Below are positions 24,915-34,548 of a DNA stretch of 64,000 nucleotides, in pieces (the stretch's first letter is position 1; every line of letters begins with the position of its first letter). This DNA comes from Chloroflexota bacterium (GTDB lineage: Bacteria; Chloroflexota; Dehalococcoidia; Lucifugimonadales; Lucifugimonadaceae). The stretch lies in the NCBI GenBank assembly GCA_018650845.1, contig JABIFF010000024.1:113350-177349 (forward strand), written 5' to 3'. Made by a program: the position numbers and the translations under genes. The notes below the pieces were generated by a model. The model searched no databases. It was given only the letters and a program-made list of their open reading frames with translations, and was not told the origin of the DNA.

Positions 24915-26348
24915 ATGAGCACACGACACTCCCTCTTCCACATGCGCCCGTCTGAACTACTTGTCGAAGTAGAAATGACGATCAAAACCGCTATAAACGA
25001 GTTCGAACATCACCACCCTATGGTCGATGTAATCGACAAAGTCGAACATGGTTTGCTCACACGACATCGTTGGCTAGTGGCCCTCGGTGCGATCCTTATT
25101 CAAATGTCGCTTGGAGCGATTTACGCCTGGGGTGTATTTACTGGGGAGCTGACCGACAAAGACGGCGATTTCGGATTCACTGCTACTCAAACGCAGTGGA
25201 TCTTCTCCATAGGACTCGCGTCGTTTGCCGCAATGATGCTCGTTGCTGGAAAAGCAGTTGCTGATTTCGGGCCAAGACCCGTCACTATCGCTGGCGGAAT
25301 ACTTCTTGGAACCGGATACGGACTCGCAGGCTTTTTCGGTCAGCAGTTTTGGGTGCAAGTTCTGTGTGTGGGTGTGATGGGTGGAGCAGGAATTGGACTT
25401 GCATACGTTGTCCCAATCGCAGTCGGCGTACGTTGGTTCCCAGATAAAAAAGGTCTAATGACAGGATTTGCAGTTGCAGGTTTTGGATTCGGCGCCTTGC
25501 TCTGGGTACAGCTCGCCGGCGATTGGGGCCATCTGATCGAAAACTACGGCGTGCTAAATACATTCCTCATCTACAGCGTTGTGTTCGCAGTACTGGTTCA
25601 CATCGGCGGACTGCTAATGACATACCCGCCGGTCGGATGGAAACCAGCCGGATGGAACCCGCCTGCCGCTCAATCTCAACAAGAAGCCGCACACGCATTC
25701 ACTCCGCAATCGATGATTGCAAAACCGCAGTTCTACGTGCTGTGGCTATCGTTCGTGTTCCTTGCACTCGCCGGGCTTATGCTCATCGGCATCAACAAGC
25801 TTTACGGTCGTGACGCACTTATCGAAAGCGGAGCGTTCACCGATCTAGCAGCAGCAGGGGCTGCAGCATCAACCGCCTACGCAGTAGCGTTCGCACTATC
25901 GAACGGTCTCGGCAGAATCGGATGGGGATTCATCGCTGATCGGATCGGATGGCGACGCTCGATGATGATCATGGCTGTGACTCAAAGCATCCTTATGATC
26001 GCCTTCTACTACTTAGGCGGATCGTTAGTGGCCCTCTATGTGTTCCTCGCTCTAACCGGGTTCAACTTCGGTGGAAACTTCGCACTATTCCCGCTCGCTA
26101 CGGCGAACTGGTTCGGGGTGAAAAATCTAGGAATCAACTACGGCCTGATGTTCTCGGCTTACGGTATCGGTGGAATAGCAGGACCAATCATGGCTGGCAT
26201 GTTCAAAGACGCCGGAGCTGATCAAGGAATAAACGTTTGGTTGGCACCGTTCCTAATAGCAGGGGCACTCTGTCTAGTAGCTGGAATACTTGTTTCAACA
26301 GCCAAAGAACCCACTCTTGAAGCCATTGCTGAGCCAGTTCCGGCTTAG
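24915..26348 (+). CDS. MFS transporter, OFA (oxalate/formate antiporter) family
   Basis: The 477-aa protein has a hydrophilic N-terminal extension (about 1-50) and twelve membrane segments with OFA-family features: QMSLGAIYAWGVFTGEL in the first helix, FGPRPVTIAGG, PVGWKPAGWNPP in the central loop, RIGWGFIADRIGWRRSM in the second half and NFGGNFALFPLATANWFG. OFA members exchange oxalate, formate or other small carboxylates. The substrate is unproven. It precedes acetyl-CoA synthetase by 104 bp on the same strand, which would fit uptake of a small carboxylate. Confidence 0.87.
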   Translation: MSTRHSLFHMRPSELLVEVEMTIKTAINEFEHHHPMVDVIDKVEHGLLTRHRWLVALGAILIQMSLGAIYAWGVFTGELTDKDGDFGFTATQTQWIFSIGLASFAAMMLVAGKAVADFGPRPVTIAGGILLGTGYGLAGFFGQQFWVQVLCVGVMGGAGIGLAYVVPIAVGVRWFPDKKGLMTGFAVAGFGFGALLWVQLAGDWGHLIENYGVLNTFLIYSVVFAVLVHIGGLLMTYPPVGWKPAGWNPPAAQSQQEAAHAFTPQSMIAKPQFYVLWLSFVFLALAGLMLIGINKLYGRDALIESGAFTDLAAAGAAASTAYAVAFALSNGLGRIGWGFIADRIGWRRSMMIMAVTQSILMIAFYYLGGSLVALYVFLALTGFNFGGNFALFPLATANWFGVKNLGINYGLMFSAYGIGGIAGPIMAGMFKDAGADQGINVWLAPFLIAGALCLVAGILVSTAKEPTLEAIAEPVPA

Positions 26349-26452
26349 CAAAATGGCTTCCAAACTGTATCCTTCCCGACAAATCCCACATTCGGCCTGA
26401 TCGCCAATTCTAAAACTAGCTAGTTCGCCTCTAGCGAAATACGGAGACACTG

Positions 26453-28432
26453 ATGTCTGATTCGGAACTTTATTCACCTTCGGAATCGTTCGCAGCGAAC
26501 GCTCACGTCAAGAGCTTCGATGAATACAAAGCCGAGTACGATCGCTCGATTGCCGACCCCGACGCTTTCTGGGCCGAAAAAGCTTCCGAGTACCACTGGT
26601 TCAAGAAGTGGGACACCGTTCGAGAGTTCAACTACGACGTCCGCGAAGGCGACGTTGATATCAGGTGGTTCGAAGGCGGACAAACCAACATCGCCTACAA
26701 CTGTCTCGACCGACATTTAGAAACTCGTGGCGAACAAACCGCCATCATCTGGGAAGGCAACGAACCCGGTGAACAACGAGAGATCACATACAACGATCTT
26801 CACGCAGAAGTTTCGAAGTTTGCGAACGTCCTGAAGTCACGCGGTGTATCCAAAGGCGACCGCGTTTCTATCTACATGCCGATGATCCCCGAGCTTGCCG
26901 TCGCAATGCTCGCCTGCGCACGAATTGGTGCTATCCACTCGATCGTATTCGGCGGATTCTCTGCCGACGCACTTGGCGATCGCATGGCCGACGCCACTTC
27001 AACAATCCTCATCACCTGCAACGGCACAAACCGTGGCGCAAAGCCTCTCGAAATGAAAACTGTTGCCGACGAAGCAATGGCTATCGCCGAAAAGCAGATG
27101 GGCAAAGCAGTAGAAACCTGCATCGTCGTTGAGCGCATTAAAGGCAGTGTCGGCGTTGAGCACGAAATGCAAGACGGCCGTGACGAGTGGTACGCCGATG
27201 TAATGGCAGATGCCGATCCTGTAAACGAAGCCGAACACATGGAATCTGAAGACCCGCTCTTCATCCTCTACACATCCGGCTCAACCGGTAAGCCAAAGGG
27301 CGTGCTCCACACCACCGCCGGCTACATGGTTTACGCCTCGCAAACCCACAAATACGTCTTCGACTACCACGATGGCGATATCTACTTCTGCACGGCCGAC
27401 ATCGGCTGGGTTACAGGTCACTCTTACATCGTCTACGGACCTCTCGCCAACGGCGCAACAACGCTCATGTTCGAGGGAGTACCAACATATCCAGGTCCCG
27501 ATCGCTTCTGGCAGATCGTAGAAAAATGGGGAGTAAACCAGTTCTACACAGCCCCAACTGCTATTCGAGCTATCGCAGCGTTGGGCGACGAATTTCCTGA
27601 CAAGTACGAAATGCCTACTTTGAAGCTACTGGGATCTGTTGGTGAACCTATCAACCCCGAAGCATGGCGCTGGTACAACACCCACGTCGGCAAAGGACGC
27701 TGCCCAATTGTCGATACGTGGTGGCAAACCGAAACCGGCGGAATTCTCATCACGCCTATTCCGGGCGCAGTTCCAACCAAGCCGGGGGCAGCTTCGATGC
27801 CGTTCTTCGGTGTTGAACCTGAAATTCTCGATCCCGAATCCGGCAAGGTCATTGAAGGCAACGGCGTTTCGGGCGTACTTGCTTTGAAGGCGACGTGGCC
27901 GGGACAGATGCGAACTTTGTACGGTGATCACAAACGCTTCGAAGATACCTACTTCGATATGTACAAGGGCTACTACTTCACTGGTGACGGCTCGACTCGT
28001 GACGAAGACGGCTACTACTGGGTCACAGGACGTGTCGACGACGTTATCAACGTGTCAGGGCACCGAATGGGCACAGCCGAAGTCGAAAGCGCTCTGGTGC
28101 TGCACGAAGCAGTCGCCGAAGCAGCAGTCGTTGGCTTCCCGCACGACATTAAGGGACAAGGCATCTACGCCTACGTCACCCTGAACGTCGGGCAGGACTA
28201 CACCGACGAGCTAAAGCAGGTATTACGAACCCAAGTCCGTCAGGTAATCGGCCCCATCGCCTCACCCGACGTCATCCACTGGGCACCAGCCCTACCCAAA
28301 ACCCGCTCCGGCAAAATCATGCGCCGAATTTTGAGGAAAATAGCCACAGACGAAATCGACACAATCGGCGACACGAGTACGTTGGCTGAACCGGAAGTGG
28401 TGGACGATTTGATTGCTAGGAAGGGTAAATAG
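26453..28432 (+). CDS. acs: Acetyl-CoA synthetase (AMP-forming)
   Basis: The 659-aa protein has the full ACS length and motifs: [19 protein letters not shown] (about 270-290), the acetate-pocket region [40 protein letters not shown] and a C-terminal TRSGKIMRR lysine that in other bacteria is a regulatory acetylation site. It makes acetyl-CoA from acetate and ATP through acetyl-AMP. It has a GGAGAC ribosome site before ATG 26453 and probably its own promoter in the 104-bp gap after the OFA transporter. Confidence 0.96.
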   Translation: MSDSELYSPSESFAANAHVKSFDEYKAEYDRSIADPDAFWAEKASEYHWFKKWDTVREFNYDVREGDVDIRWFEGGQTNIAYNCLDRHLETRGEQTAIIWEGNEPGEQREITYNDLHAEVSKFANVLKSRGVSKGDRVSIYMPMIPELAVAMLACARIGAIHSIVFGGFSADALGDRMADATSTILITCNGTNRGAKPLEMKTVADEAMAIAEKQMGKAVETCIVVERIKGSVGVEHEMQDGRDEWYADVMADADPVNEAEHMESEDPLFILYTSGSTGKPKGVLHTTAGYMVYASQTHKYVFDYHDGDIYFCTADIGWVTGHSYIVYGPLANGATTLMFEGVPTYPGPDRFWQIVEKWGVNQFYTAPTAIRAIAALGDEFPDKYEMPTLKLLGSVGEPINPEAWRWYNTHVGKGRCPIVDTWWQTETGGILITPIPGAVPTKPGAASMPFFGVEPEILDPESGKVIEGNGVSGVLALKATWPGQMRTLYGDHKRFEDTYFDMYKGYYFTGDGSTRDEDGYYWVTGRVDDVINVSGHRMGTAEVESALVLHEAVAEAAVVGFPHDIKGQGIYAYVTLNVGQDYTDELKQVLRTQVRQVIGPIASPDVIHWAPALPKTRSGKIMRRILRKIATDEIDTIGDTSTLAEPEVVDDLIARKGK

Positions 28433-28517
28433 GGGCGAATTACCTGTCTCCCTCCTTGGGCGGCGACCGAGGGAGGGTAGATAGCAGCTAGAGCCGAGTC
28501 TCGACGATGCCCCACCA

Positions 28518-30020
28518 CTACCCCCAGGCGAACTCATCACCGTCCAAGTCGATGCTTGGAATTGTTTTCAAATCTTCTGAAAGATTTTGGGAGTGGTGCC
28601 ACTCTGGCTTATCTCCGCTTCTTGGGAGTAAAGGCATCGCTCGCGTCAGATAGCCCGGATTAAAATTCTCGGGATCTTGCCACGGCAGCAGCTCCATATC
28701 TTCATCCTCAGGCCGCAGTTTCACTTCGACTCGCTTTGCCGATTTGCCATCCATATGAGTCAACAAACGACACACGAAATCCGACAGCAAATCGGCACGC
28801 ACAGTCCAGCTTCCTCGGAAGTAACCGAACACCCAGAGCAAGTTCGGAACGCCCGTAAACATCATCCCTCTGTAGTTCACCGTGTCTGAAAAAACTAGCG
28901 GTTCGTCATCGATTGAAAATTCAATATCACCTAAGACATTCATATTAAAACCGGTGGCTGTAACAACAATATCGGCTTCGAGAACAGTTCCTGATTTCAG
29001 CCGAACCCCGGTCTCTGTAAATGTCTCAATCTCATCTGTCAGAACAGAAACTTGCCCGGCCTTAATGCTCTTGAAGAAATCTCCATCAGGGACAAGTGCG
29101 ACTCGTTGACGCCACGGTCGGTAGCTTGGCGTGAAGTGCGTATCAATATCGTAATCTGGCCCCAAAATATCTCTGACGCCAGTTAGAAGTTCTTCCTTCA
29201 CCACCTCTGGTTCCTCAAACGTGCGTCTGTGGAAAATTGATTGGTCGTGAATTATTTTGCGTCGAACAATTTCGTGGATCCACTCGTCATCGATTTCGAT
29301 CTCACGGAGCGTCTCTGCCAAGTCATTCCTGTTTCGACCAGTCCCGTAGTAGATAGGCGATCGCTGAACCAGAGTTACGTGCTCGCAACTATCCGCTATG
29401 GCGGGTATGAGTGTCGCTGACGAGGCACCAGATCCAACTACGATAACTTTCTTATCGGCGTAATCCAGATCTTTAGGCCACGTCTCCGTGTGCACGATCT
29501 GTCCTTGAAAATCATCCATCCCAGCCCATTCAGGAGTAAATCCTTCTGAATGGCGGTAGTAGCCCTGGCACATCCACAGAAAATTCGCTGAGAAATAGCG
29601 AATATCTCCGGTGTCGGTTTGAGTGGCCTCAATAAACCATTTGTTATCTTCGCTCGACCATTTTGCGGAGGTGATTTTGTGGTTGTACCGAATATGGCTG
29701 CCGAGGTCATTCTCATCAATGACGTCGCCCATATATTTAAGAATTTCTTCAGCCGTAGCAATCGGCGGGCCTGTCCATGGCTTGAATCGATAGCCGTACG
29801 TGTGCAGATCACTATCCGAGCGGATGCCAGGATAATTGTGAGACCGCCATGTGCCTCCAAAATCATCCTGACTTTCGAGGACCACAAAGCTCGAATCAGG
29901 ACGCTGTGTGCTGAGGTGATATGCGCCACCTACTCCAGCAATTCCAGCACCTACGACAAGTACATCGAATTCTTCGATACTGGTCCGAGTGGTCGTCTCG
30001 GAGACGGATGAAGCAATCAT
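28518..30020 (-). CDS. Type I Baeyer-Villiger monooxygenase (FAD/NADPH)
   Basis: The 500-aa product has FAD-binding GAGIAG (residues 24-29), the BVMO fingerprint FxGxxxHxxxWP at residues 171-182 (FQGQIVHTETWP) and a second Rossmann motif GSGASS (196-201) for NADPH. It also has TWRSHNYPGIRSD and DIVVTATGFN. It inserts oxygen next to a carbonyl of ketones or aldehydes, or oxygenates heteroatoms. A longer start (GTG, 30065) is possible; I prefer ATG 30020. It converges with acs, with an 85-bp gap and only a weak hairpin between them. Single-gene unit. Confidence 0.92.
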   Translation of the reverse strand: MIASSVSETTTRTSIEEFDVLVVGAGIAGVGGAYHLSTQRPDSSFVVLESQDDFGGTWRSHNYPGIRSDSDLHTYGYRFKPWTGPPIATAEEILKYMGDVIDENDLGSHIRYNHKITSAKWSSEDNKWFIEATQTDTGDIRYFSANFLWMCQGYYRHSEGFTPEWAGMDDFQGQIVHTETWPKDLDYADKKVIVVGSGASSATLIPAIADSCEHVTLVQRSPIYYGTGRNRNDLAETLREIEIDDEWIHEIVRRKIIHDQSIFHRRTFEEPEVVKEELLTGVRDILGPDYDIDTHFTPSYRPWRQRVALVPDGDFFKSIKAGQVSVLTDEIETFTETGVRLKSGTVLEADIVVTATGFNMNVLGDIEFSIDDEPLVFSDTVNYRGMMFTGVPNLLWVFGYFRGSWTVRADLLSDFVCRLLTHMDGKSAKRVEVKLRPEDEDMELLPWQDPENFNPGYLTRAMPLLPRSGDKPEWHHSQNLSEDLKTIPSIDLDGDEFAWG

Positions 30021-30145
30021 TCTTTGGGTCAACCTAACTCGTGGCTTCCGGTTATACAGTGGCACTAGTTATGCACTGCATAGCGCGCAAATCGACACTC
30101 TATCGGAAAATAGAGAACCATTTCAGTGGCTTATGCCCGCACACC

Positions 30146-30886
30146 CTAAGCCTCGTAGGGAATCCGGCTTAGTTCGGCGGCTTCTTTCATTACTTCCTCG
30201 GCCAGATCACGTGGGGTTTGGCCTTCGAAGTAATGAGCCTTGCCGTATCGCACGGTGATGCGAGTTCGTAACGCTGGGATGGTCCAGTTCGGGGTGAACG
30301 GAATCCACTTCTCGATCCACCTGCCAACAGTCGACTGCTGCAGTCCTCGTCCGCCACGGTTGTATTCAATACCCACCGGCACGATAGGAATTCGCAGTTC
30401 ATGCCCTTTTTGCTTCAGGTGCCGAGTCTCGTACCTCTTCAGCAGTCCGATAAGCCCTTCTTCGATCGATTCGACCGTGTCGAACTGATACTCGCCCTGG
30501 GTGAACGCCGCTGTAATGAGCCGACGATCCAGCCGATCTTCAACATCCTTAGCCAGTTCCACAGCGCGCTTACGTGGATTATCGATTCCGGCTTCGTGCC
30601 AGATGACCGTACCGATAGCAGTTGTCCACGTTTTCTGAACGAAGTTGATTAGTTTGTTGTGCCCGAACGAATCGGTCGATACAAAGCTAACGAATTCCTT
30701 CGATGCTTCGGCAATGGCGAATACGTCGGCCGATGTCCTGTGAACCGGAGCCAGCATTATCGGGCGAATGTTCGGAATCTCGCCCTCGGAACTGCTTCTC
30801 AGCAGGAGAGCGCGTTTTGCGACCGGAATGAATCCCAACCGTAGGGTGTGGTAGTTAAACCGCCACCAGTTCTCTTTAAGTCCCAA
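30146..30886 (-). CDS. PlsC-like lysophospholipid acyltransferase
   Basis: The 246-aa protein has the acyltransferase HX4D motif (HRTSAD) in LAPVHRTSADVFAIAEA, a phosphate-binding FTQGEY in place of the common FPEGT, and RIPIVPVGIEYN. It probably adds an acyl chain to lysophosphatidic acid or a related glycerolipid. The TTG start at 30886 follows AAGGGA at a suitable distance. It lies between the BVMO gene (125 bp) and a 360-bp gap containing a repeat element. The deviating second motif leaves the acceptor uncertain. Confidence 0.78.
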   Translation of the reverse strand: MGLKENWWRFNYHTLRLGFIPVAKRALLLRSSSEGEIPNIRPIMLAPVHRTSADVFAIAEASKEFVSFVSTDSFGHNKLINFVQKTWTTAIGTVIWHEAGIDNPRKRAVELAKDVEDRLDRRLITAAFTQGEYQFDTVESIEEGLIGLLKRYETRHLKQKGHELRIPIVPVGIEYNRGGRGLQQSTVGRWIEKWIPFTPNWTIPALRTRITVRYGKAHYFEGQTPRDLAEEVMKEAAELSRIPYEA

Positions 30887-31021
30887 CTCGATCCCTTGCT
30901 AAATAGTCAGCAGCCCCAAAAAACGCTCGTCGTCCGAATCGCATCACGACCCAACCAATAATTGTATCGCCGCCCAACCCAAATACTCACGTTTATACCT
31001 ACGAATCTGAACCTCCCGCAC

Positions 31022-31157
31022 CATTGTCATTCTGAACTTGACTCAGAATCAGTGAGCGACGCGGTATTAACCGATGATTCAGTCAGAACTAATCTTGCCA
31101 TCTATGGTCGATATTTCCGAACGAAATAGATTCTGAATCAAGTTCAGAATGACAATG
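31022..31157. repeat. MITE-like or repeated palindromic element with 29-bp inverted arms
   Basis: The left arm (31022-31050) and the reverse complement of the right arm (31129-31157) agree at 28 of 29 positions; the core is TTCTGAACTTGA(C/T)TCAGAATC. The 78-bp centre has no coding frame. Short elements with an ATTCTGAA-CAGAATC motif are common dispersed repeats in other genomes. Neither a target duplication nor a transposase is evident. Confidence 0.7.
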
Positions 31158-31187
31158 TCGAGATTAGCCATCTGTGCAGAATTAACA

Positions 31188-31219
31188 AGAAGAGCCGCTT
31201 CGTTTGAAGCGGCTCTTCT
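31188..31219. terminator. Terminator of the ECF sigma operon
   Basis: A 14-bp perfect stem (AGAAGAGCCGCTTC / GAAGCGGCTCTTCT) with loop GTTT lies just after the minus-strand stop at 31247. The U-tract is short, so efficiency is uncertain. Confidence 0.7.
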
Positions 31220-31246
31220 CGATTCGGACTATTTAGTTGGCGAACC

Positions 31247-32272
31247 CTAGTTAGCGCACATTTCTTGGATTGCAGCATCGTTCGATAGCATTCCGACCAT
31301 CTTTATGTCAGCTTCGGCAATTTCGGAAATCATGACGCCATCAACTGCTGTGATCTTGATATCTATCTTCTTAGGATCAGGACCGTCGCACGTTATTGGT
31401 GAATTAGGTTCAGCGGTCATCACAAGGTGGAAAGTGCCGTCATTCGCCTCGCTAGGAAGCGCATAAACGTCCCACACAAAAGTCTCGCCGACTTCCGCAG
31501 GCTTTTCTGAATGCTGCAGATAGACACCTCGACCGTCGTCACAGAACGCAAATTCTTCGACATTGATCACTCTTGTATCGGTTGCAGATAGCGTGAAATC
31601 CCCCTTATTGTGCCCTACACCACCGGGAGGAGAATCAGGGTCATAGACATACACTGGGCCGTCCGCCATTGGGTCAATTCCTGGGGCGTATGACAGAAGC
31701 TGCCACCGCCTTAACCCGAAGCCTTTTTGCTTCACATCCAGCGCAAGAAAACTCGCTACAGCCTCATCTGATGCGTTGGGCCCCAATCGGTGCCCACCGG
31801 CAGCTCCCCTAGGTGTGTTGGGGGGGGTTCTCATCTCACCAGCATGCCACCATGGGGACCCCGCCACACCACCCATATCATCAAACGGAACCAGATCGTC
31901 CGGAACAATCAGCTTGGCTATTGGAGTTGCCTCCGGAACCGTCACCGCGGTTGCAGTCGGCTCAGCCGCCTGTTGGGTGCCTTCGCTGTCACTACCCTGA
32001 AATACCACCACGGCCACGACAGCTACAGCGACAATTACTGCCGCACTTATCTTGAAAATCATTCCCGTAAACATTGGGAGCCTCCATTCACCCGGCACGA
32101 GCTTCTTGATCAGCCTTGAAGGCGACCAGTCAGCGGCTTGCGAGCCGAGTCGATCTTGAATTGCTAAGAAGGTTCCGGCAGGAGGCGATACTGACTCCAC
32201 GTTGCCACTAATCAGGGATTCCAACTCTTTTCCGAGCTGTTCATCTGCCATTCGGTGCTTGTCGTTAGTCAT
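31247..32272 (-). CDS. Single-pass membrane protein, putative anti-sigma partner
   Basis: The 341-aa protein has a charged cytoplasmic N-terminus (about 1-70), a strongly hydrophobic helix (about 72-92: FKISAAVIVAVAVVAVVVF), a Thr/Ala/Pro linker, and an outer domain with a TPPNTPRG loop and several cysteines. It overlaps the sigma gene by 4 bp (ATGA), which is the classic sigma/anti-sigma arrangement. No anti-sigma zinc motif is visible in the N-terminus, so the function is inferred from context. An 8-base C run (31820-31827 on the plus strand as G) lies in the coding sequence. Confidence 0.7.
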   Translation of the reverse strand: MTNDKHRMADEQLGKELESLISGNVESVSPPAGTFLAIQDRLGSQAADWSPSRLIKKLVPGEWRLPMFTGMIFKISAAVIVAVAVVAVVVFQGSDSEGTQQAAEPTATAVTVPEATPIAKLIVPDDLVPFDDMGGVAGSPWWHAGEMRTPPNTPRGAAGGHRLGPNASDEAVASFLALDVKQKGFGLRRWQLLSYAPGIDPMADGPVYVYDPDSPPGGVGHNKGDFTLSATDTRVINVEEFAFCDDGRGVYLQHSEKPAEVGETFVWDVYALPSEANDGTFHLVMTAEPNSPITCDGPDPKKIDIKITAVDGVMISEIAEADIKMVGMLSNDAAIQEMCAN

Positions 32273-32823
32273 AGAGCACCCCCAATCGTGTCTCGTAGTG
32301 TCGTCATAGCCCGGGAGAGTCGAGATTTCACTGTGCCTTCGCGCCAGCCGGTTGCTTGCGCTATTTCAGGCACGGACATCTGTTCGTAGTAACGAAGCAC
32401 TACAACCACGCGTTGTTCTGCAGACAGCGTGCGTAATGCTGAGTCGAGTCGATGGCGATCGTCCAACGACAAAAGTGACTCTTCGGGACCTCTTACCGGT
32501 GAAGGCTTGTTAGTAGCTTCAGTGATGTCGACTGTTGGCAGTTGTTTTCGCCGGCTCATGTCGATAACTCGATTTACGAGGATTCTGGTCAGCCAATTCC
32601 GCAAGCTAGTGCTTGGTTGGAACTGGTTGAACTTCTTCCATGCACGAACAAACGCGTCTTGCACGGCATCTTCAGCCAGCGAATAGTCGCCGGTTATTCC
32701 GTATGCCGTCCTGAACATAGCTGTCGAGTGCAGGCTCACGATGACGTGGAATTCATCCTTGTCACCAGCCCTGCACTTATCGACTGCCTGACGTTCCAGA
32801 CTTAGTTGAAGTGCTTCGTCCAT
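32269..32823 (-). CDS. ECF-type RNA polymerase sigma factor
   Basis: The 184-aa protein has sigma region 2 (TAYGITGDYSLAEDAVQDAFVRAWKKF, RNWLTRILVNRVIDM) and region 4 (LSAEQRVVVVLRYYEQMSVPEIAQATGWREGTVKSRLSRAM), and no region 1 or 3. It belongs to the extracytoplasmic-function sigma-70 group and probably controls an envelope or stress regulon with its membrane partner. It starts at ATG 32823 and is divergent from the sulfatase gene across 160 bp, which may be one of its target promoters. Confidence 0.94.
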   Translation of the reverse strand: MDEALQLSLERQAVDKCRAGDKDEFHVIVSLHSTAMFRTAYGITGDYSLAEDAVQDAFVRAWKKFNQFQPSTSLRNWLTRILVNRVIDMSRRKQLPTVDITEATNKPSPVRGPEESLLSLDDRHRLDSALRTLSAEQRVVVVLRYYEQMSVPEIAQATGWREGTVKSRLSRAMTTLRDTIGGAL

Positions 32824-32983
32824 CGTTTAGTTACTCACTGAAGGCGTTCACTTACCGGCAGGTTATACCACCGGTTATTTATGCCTTCACTAACTAAAAC
32901 GAGTCGGCGAAACAAATCGTTCCCAGCCAGAATCAGATGCCGACCGCATCCGTAACGACACCTCCTCCGCTACACTCCCGCCC

Positions 32984-34507
32984 ATGACTACCAACACCGC
33001 GCTCGATCCCGCCAACAAACCAAATATTCTCTACATCATGGCCGATGAAGCCATCGCCGAACTGATGGGCGCGTACGGTCACCACGTGGTCAAAACGCCC
33101 AACATCGACAAGCTAGTTGCTCAAGGCGTTCGATTCGATACTGCCTACACGCCGTTCCCTCTCTGCGCACCAGGACGTGCAGCGATGATGACGGGTCGAC
33201 ACGCTTCGAGCATCGGAGCGTGGGATAACGCTGCTCCGTTCGGTTCCGACATTCCAACGTTCGCGCATTACCTAGCTCAAAACGGATACGACACCGTTCT
33301 TAGCGGCAAGATGCACTTCGTTGGTGCCGACCAGCTCCACGGTTTCGCACGTCGACTAAACACCGACATTTACCCTGCCGATTTCGATTGGACTCGCCCT
33401 GAGTGGGTAGCCATGAAGGAATCGAAGGGCGAAGACTGGCGAAACATCATGGAGAATCGCTCCAAGTACAACGCCTCTAACTACGCTCCCGATGCTGTTC
33501 AAATCGGTGTTCAACACGGCCCGCTCACTTACGACGAAGAGACCCACTTCAGGGCAAAACAGTATTTGAATGCCAGAGGAAATAACCCTGAACCGTTCAT
33601 GCTGACGGTTTCATATCACCACCCACATGAGCCGTTCTGGCCACCTCAAAAATACTGGGACATGTACGAGGGCGAGCAGATCGACATTCCTGAACTTCCA
33701 GACGATCTTGAAGATCGACAGTCGATGATGGATATCTGGCTCAACGCCTACCACGGGGTAAAACGCTACGACCTTCGAGACAAAGAAGGCTTGTACCGAC
33801 TTCGCCGTGCTTACTACGCACTCATGACGTACATGGACAACCTTGTTGGCGAGCTTCTCGAAACGCTTGAGCAAACCGGACTCGACAAAAACACTATCGT
33901 CGTATTTTCAAGCGATCATGGCGACATGCTTGCTGAACGAGAAATGGTGCAGAAGCGAGCGTTTTACGACTTCTGCTCACGAGTCCCGCTAATCGTTAAA
34001 TACCCAGACAATCGCAACGCAGGAACCGTAGTCAACACGCCTGTAACCACGATGGATTTACTGCCAACATTCTGCGCAATGACCGGTAGCGATGCGTCAC
34101 AGCCTTTCGACGGCGACAATCTAATCCCGCTGTTTGAGAACGAAAATCCCGAAAGGCACGTGTTCGTTCAGGCGCATGAAGTCGTCGGTGTACCTTGCAT
34201 CATGGTTCGCAAGGGTGACTGGAAGTACAACTACATTCACGGTCACAAACCTCAATTGTTCAACATGAAAAACGATCCCAAAGAATGGGACAATCTTTCG
34301 GGAACTACAGAGCACGCCGAAATTGAAGCTGAACTCAAAGCCCTGATACTCGACGAGTTCGACCCGGACGCTATCGCCGCAGAAAACCTTGCCAGTATTC
34401 GTCGTAGAGCAGTCATCAAAGAAGTTATGGATAAGCAGGGCGTGACATGGACTCACTACCCTGAGTTCGATGCACGTAGAGATGCACTAACACAGCACAT
34501 GCCGTAA
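32984..34507 (+). CDS. Sulfatase (Cys-type, formylglycine-dependent)
   Basis: The 507-aa protein has the sulfatase signature with Cys61 in CAPGRAAMMTGR, to be converted to formylglycine; metal-site residues lie in NILYIMADE (where many have DD) and SSDHGDMLAE. It has no signal peptide, suggesting a cytoplasmic enzyme. It removes sulfate from sugars, steroids or choline-like esters; the substrate is unknown. Its maturase is not in the window. It is followed by an enolase-superfamily dehydratase after 41 bp, suggesting a joint pathway for a sulfated sugar (acid). Confidence 0.93.
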   Translation: MTTNTALDPANKPNILYIMADEAIAELMGAYGHHVVKTPNIDKLVAQGVRFDTAYTPFPLCAPGRAAMMTGRHASSIGAWDNAAPFGSDIPTFAHYLAQNGYDTVLSGKMHFVGADQLHGFARRLNTDIYPADFDWTRPEWVAMKESKGEDWRNIMENRSKYNASNYAPDAVQIGVQHGPLTYDEETHFRAKQYLNARGNNPEPFMLTVSYHHPHEPFWPPQKYWDMYEGEQIDIPELPDDLEDRQSMMDIWLNAYHGVKRYDLRDKEGLYRLRRAYYALMTYMDNLVGELLETLEQTGLDKNTIVVFSSDHGDMLAEREMVQKRAFYDFCSRVPLIVKYPDNRNAGTVVNTPVTTMDLLPTFCAMTGSDASQPFDGDNLIPLFENENPERHVFVQAHEVVGVPCIMVRKGDWKYNYIHGHKPQLFNMKNDPKEWDNLSGTTEHAEIEAELKALILDEFDPDAIAAENLASIRRRAVIKEVMDKQGVTWTHYPEFDARRDALTQHMP

Positions 34508-34548
34508 GATTCCGCCGCCGCCAAATATATTAATCAGGTACAAACCAG

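Larger units (their letters stand above)
30887..31246. other. 360-bp gap with a MITE-like repeat and a terminator
   Basis: No gene is supported. The gap holds a 136-bp element bounded by 29-bp inverted arms (31022-31157) and a hairpin terminator (31188-31219) for the sigma/partner transcript. Confidence 0.6.

Noticed and set aside
28433..28517. Hairpin-like CCTCCC/GGGAGG between acs and the BVMO gene
   Set aside because: The pairing needs a bulge and no U-tract follows, so I do not call it a terminator.
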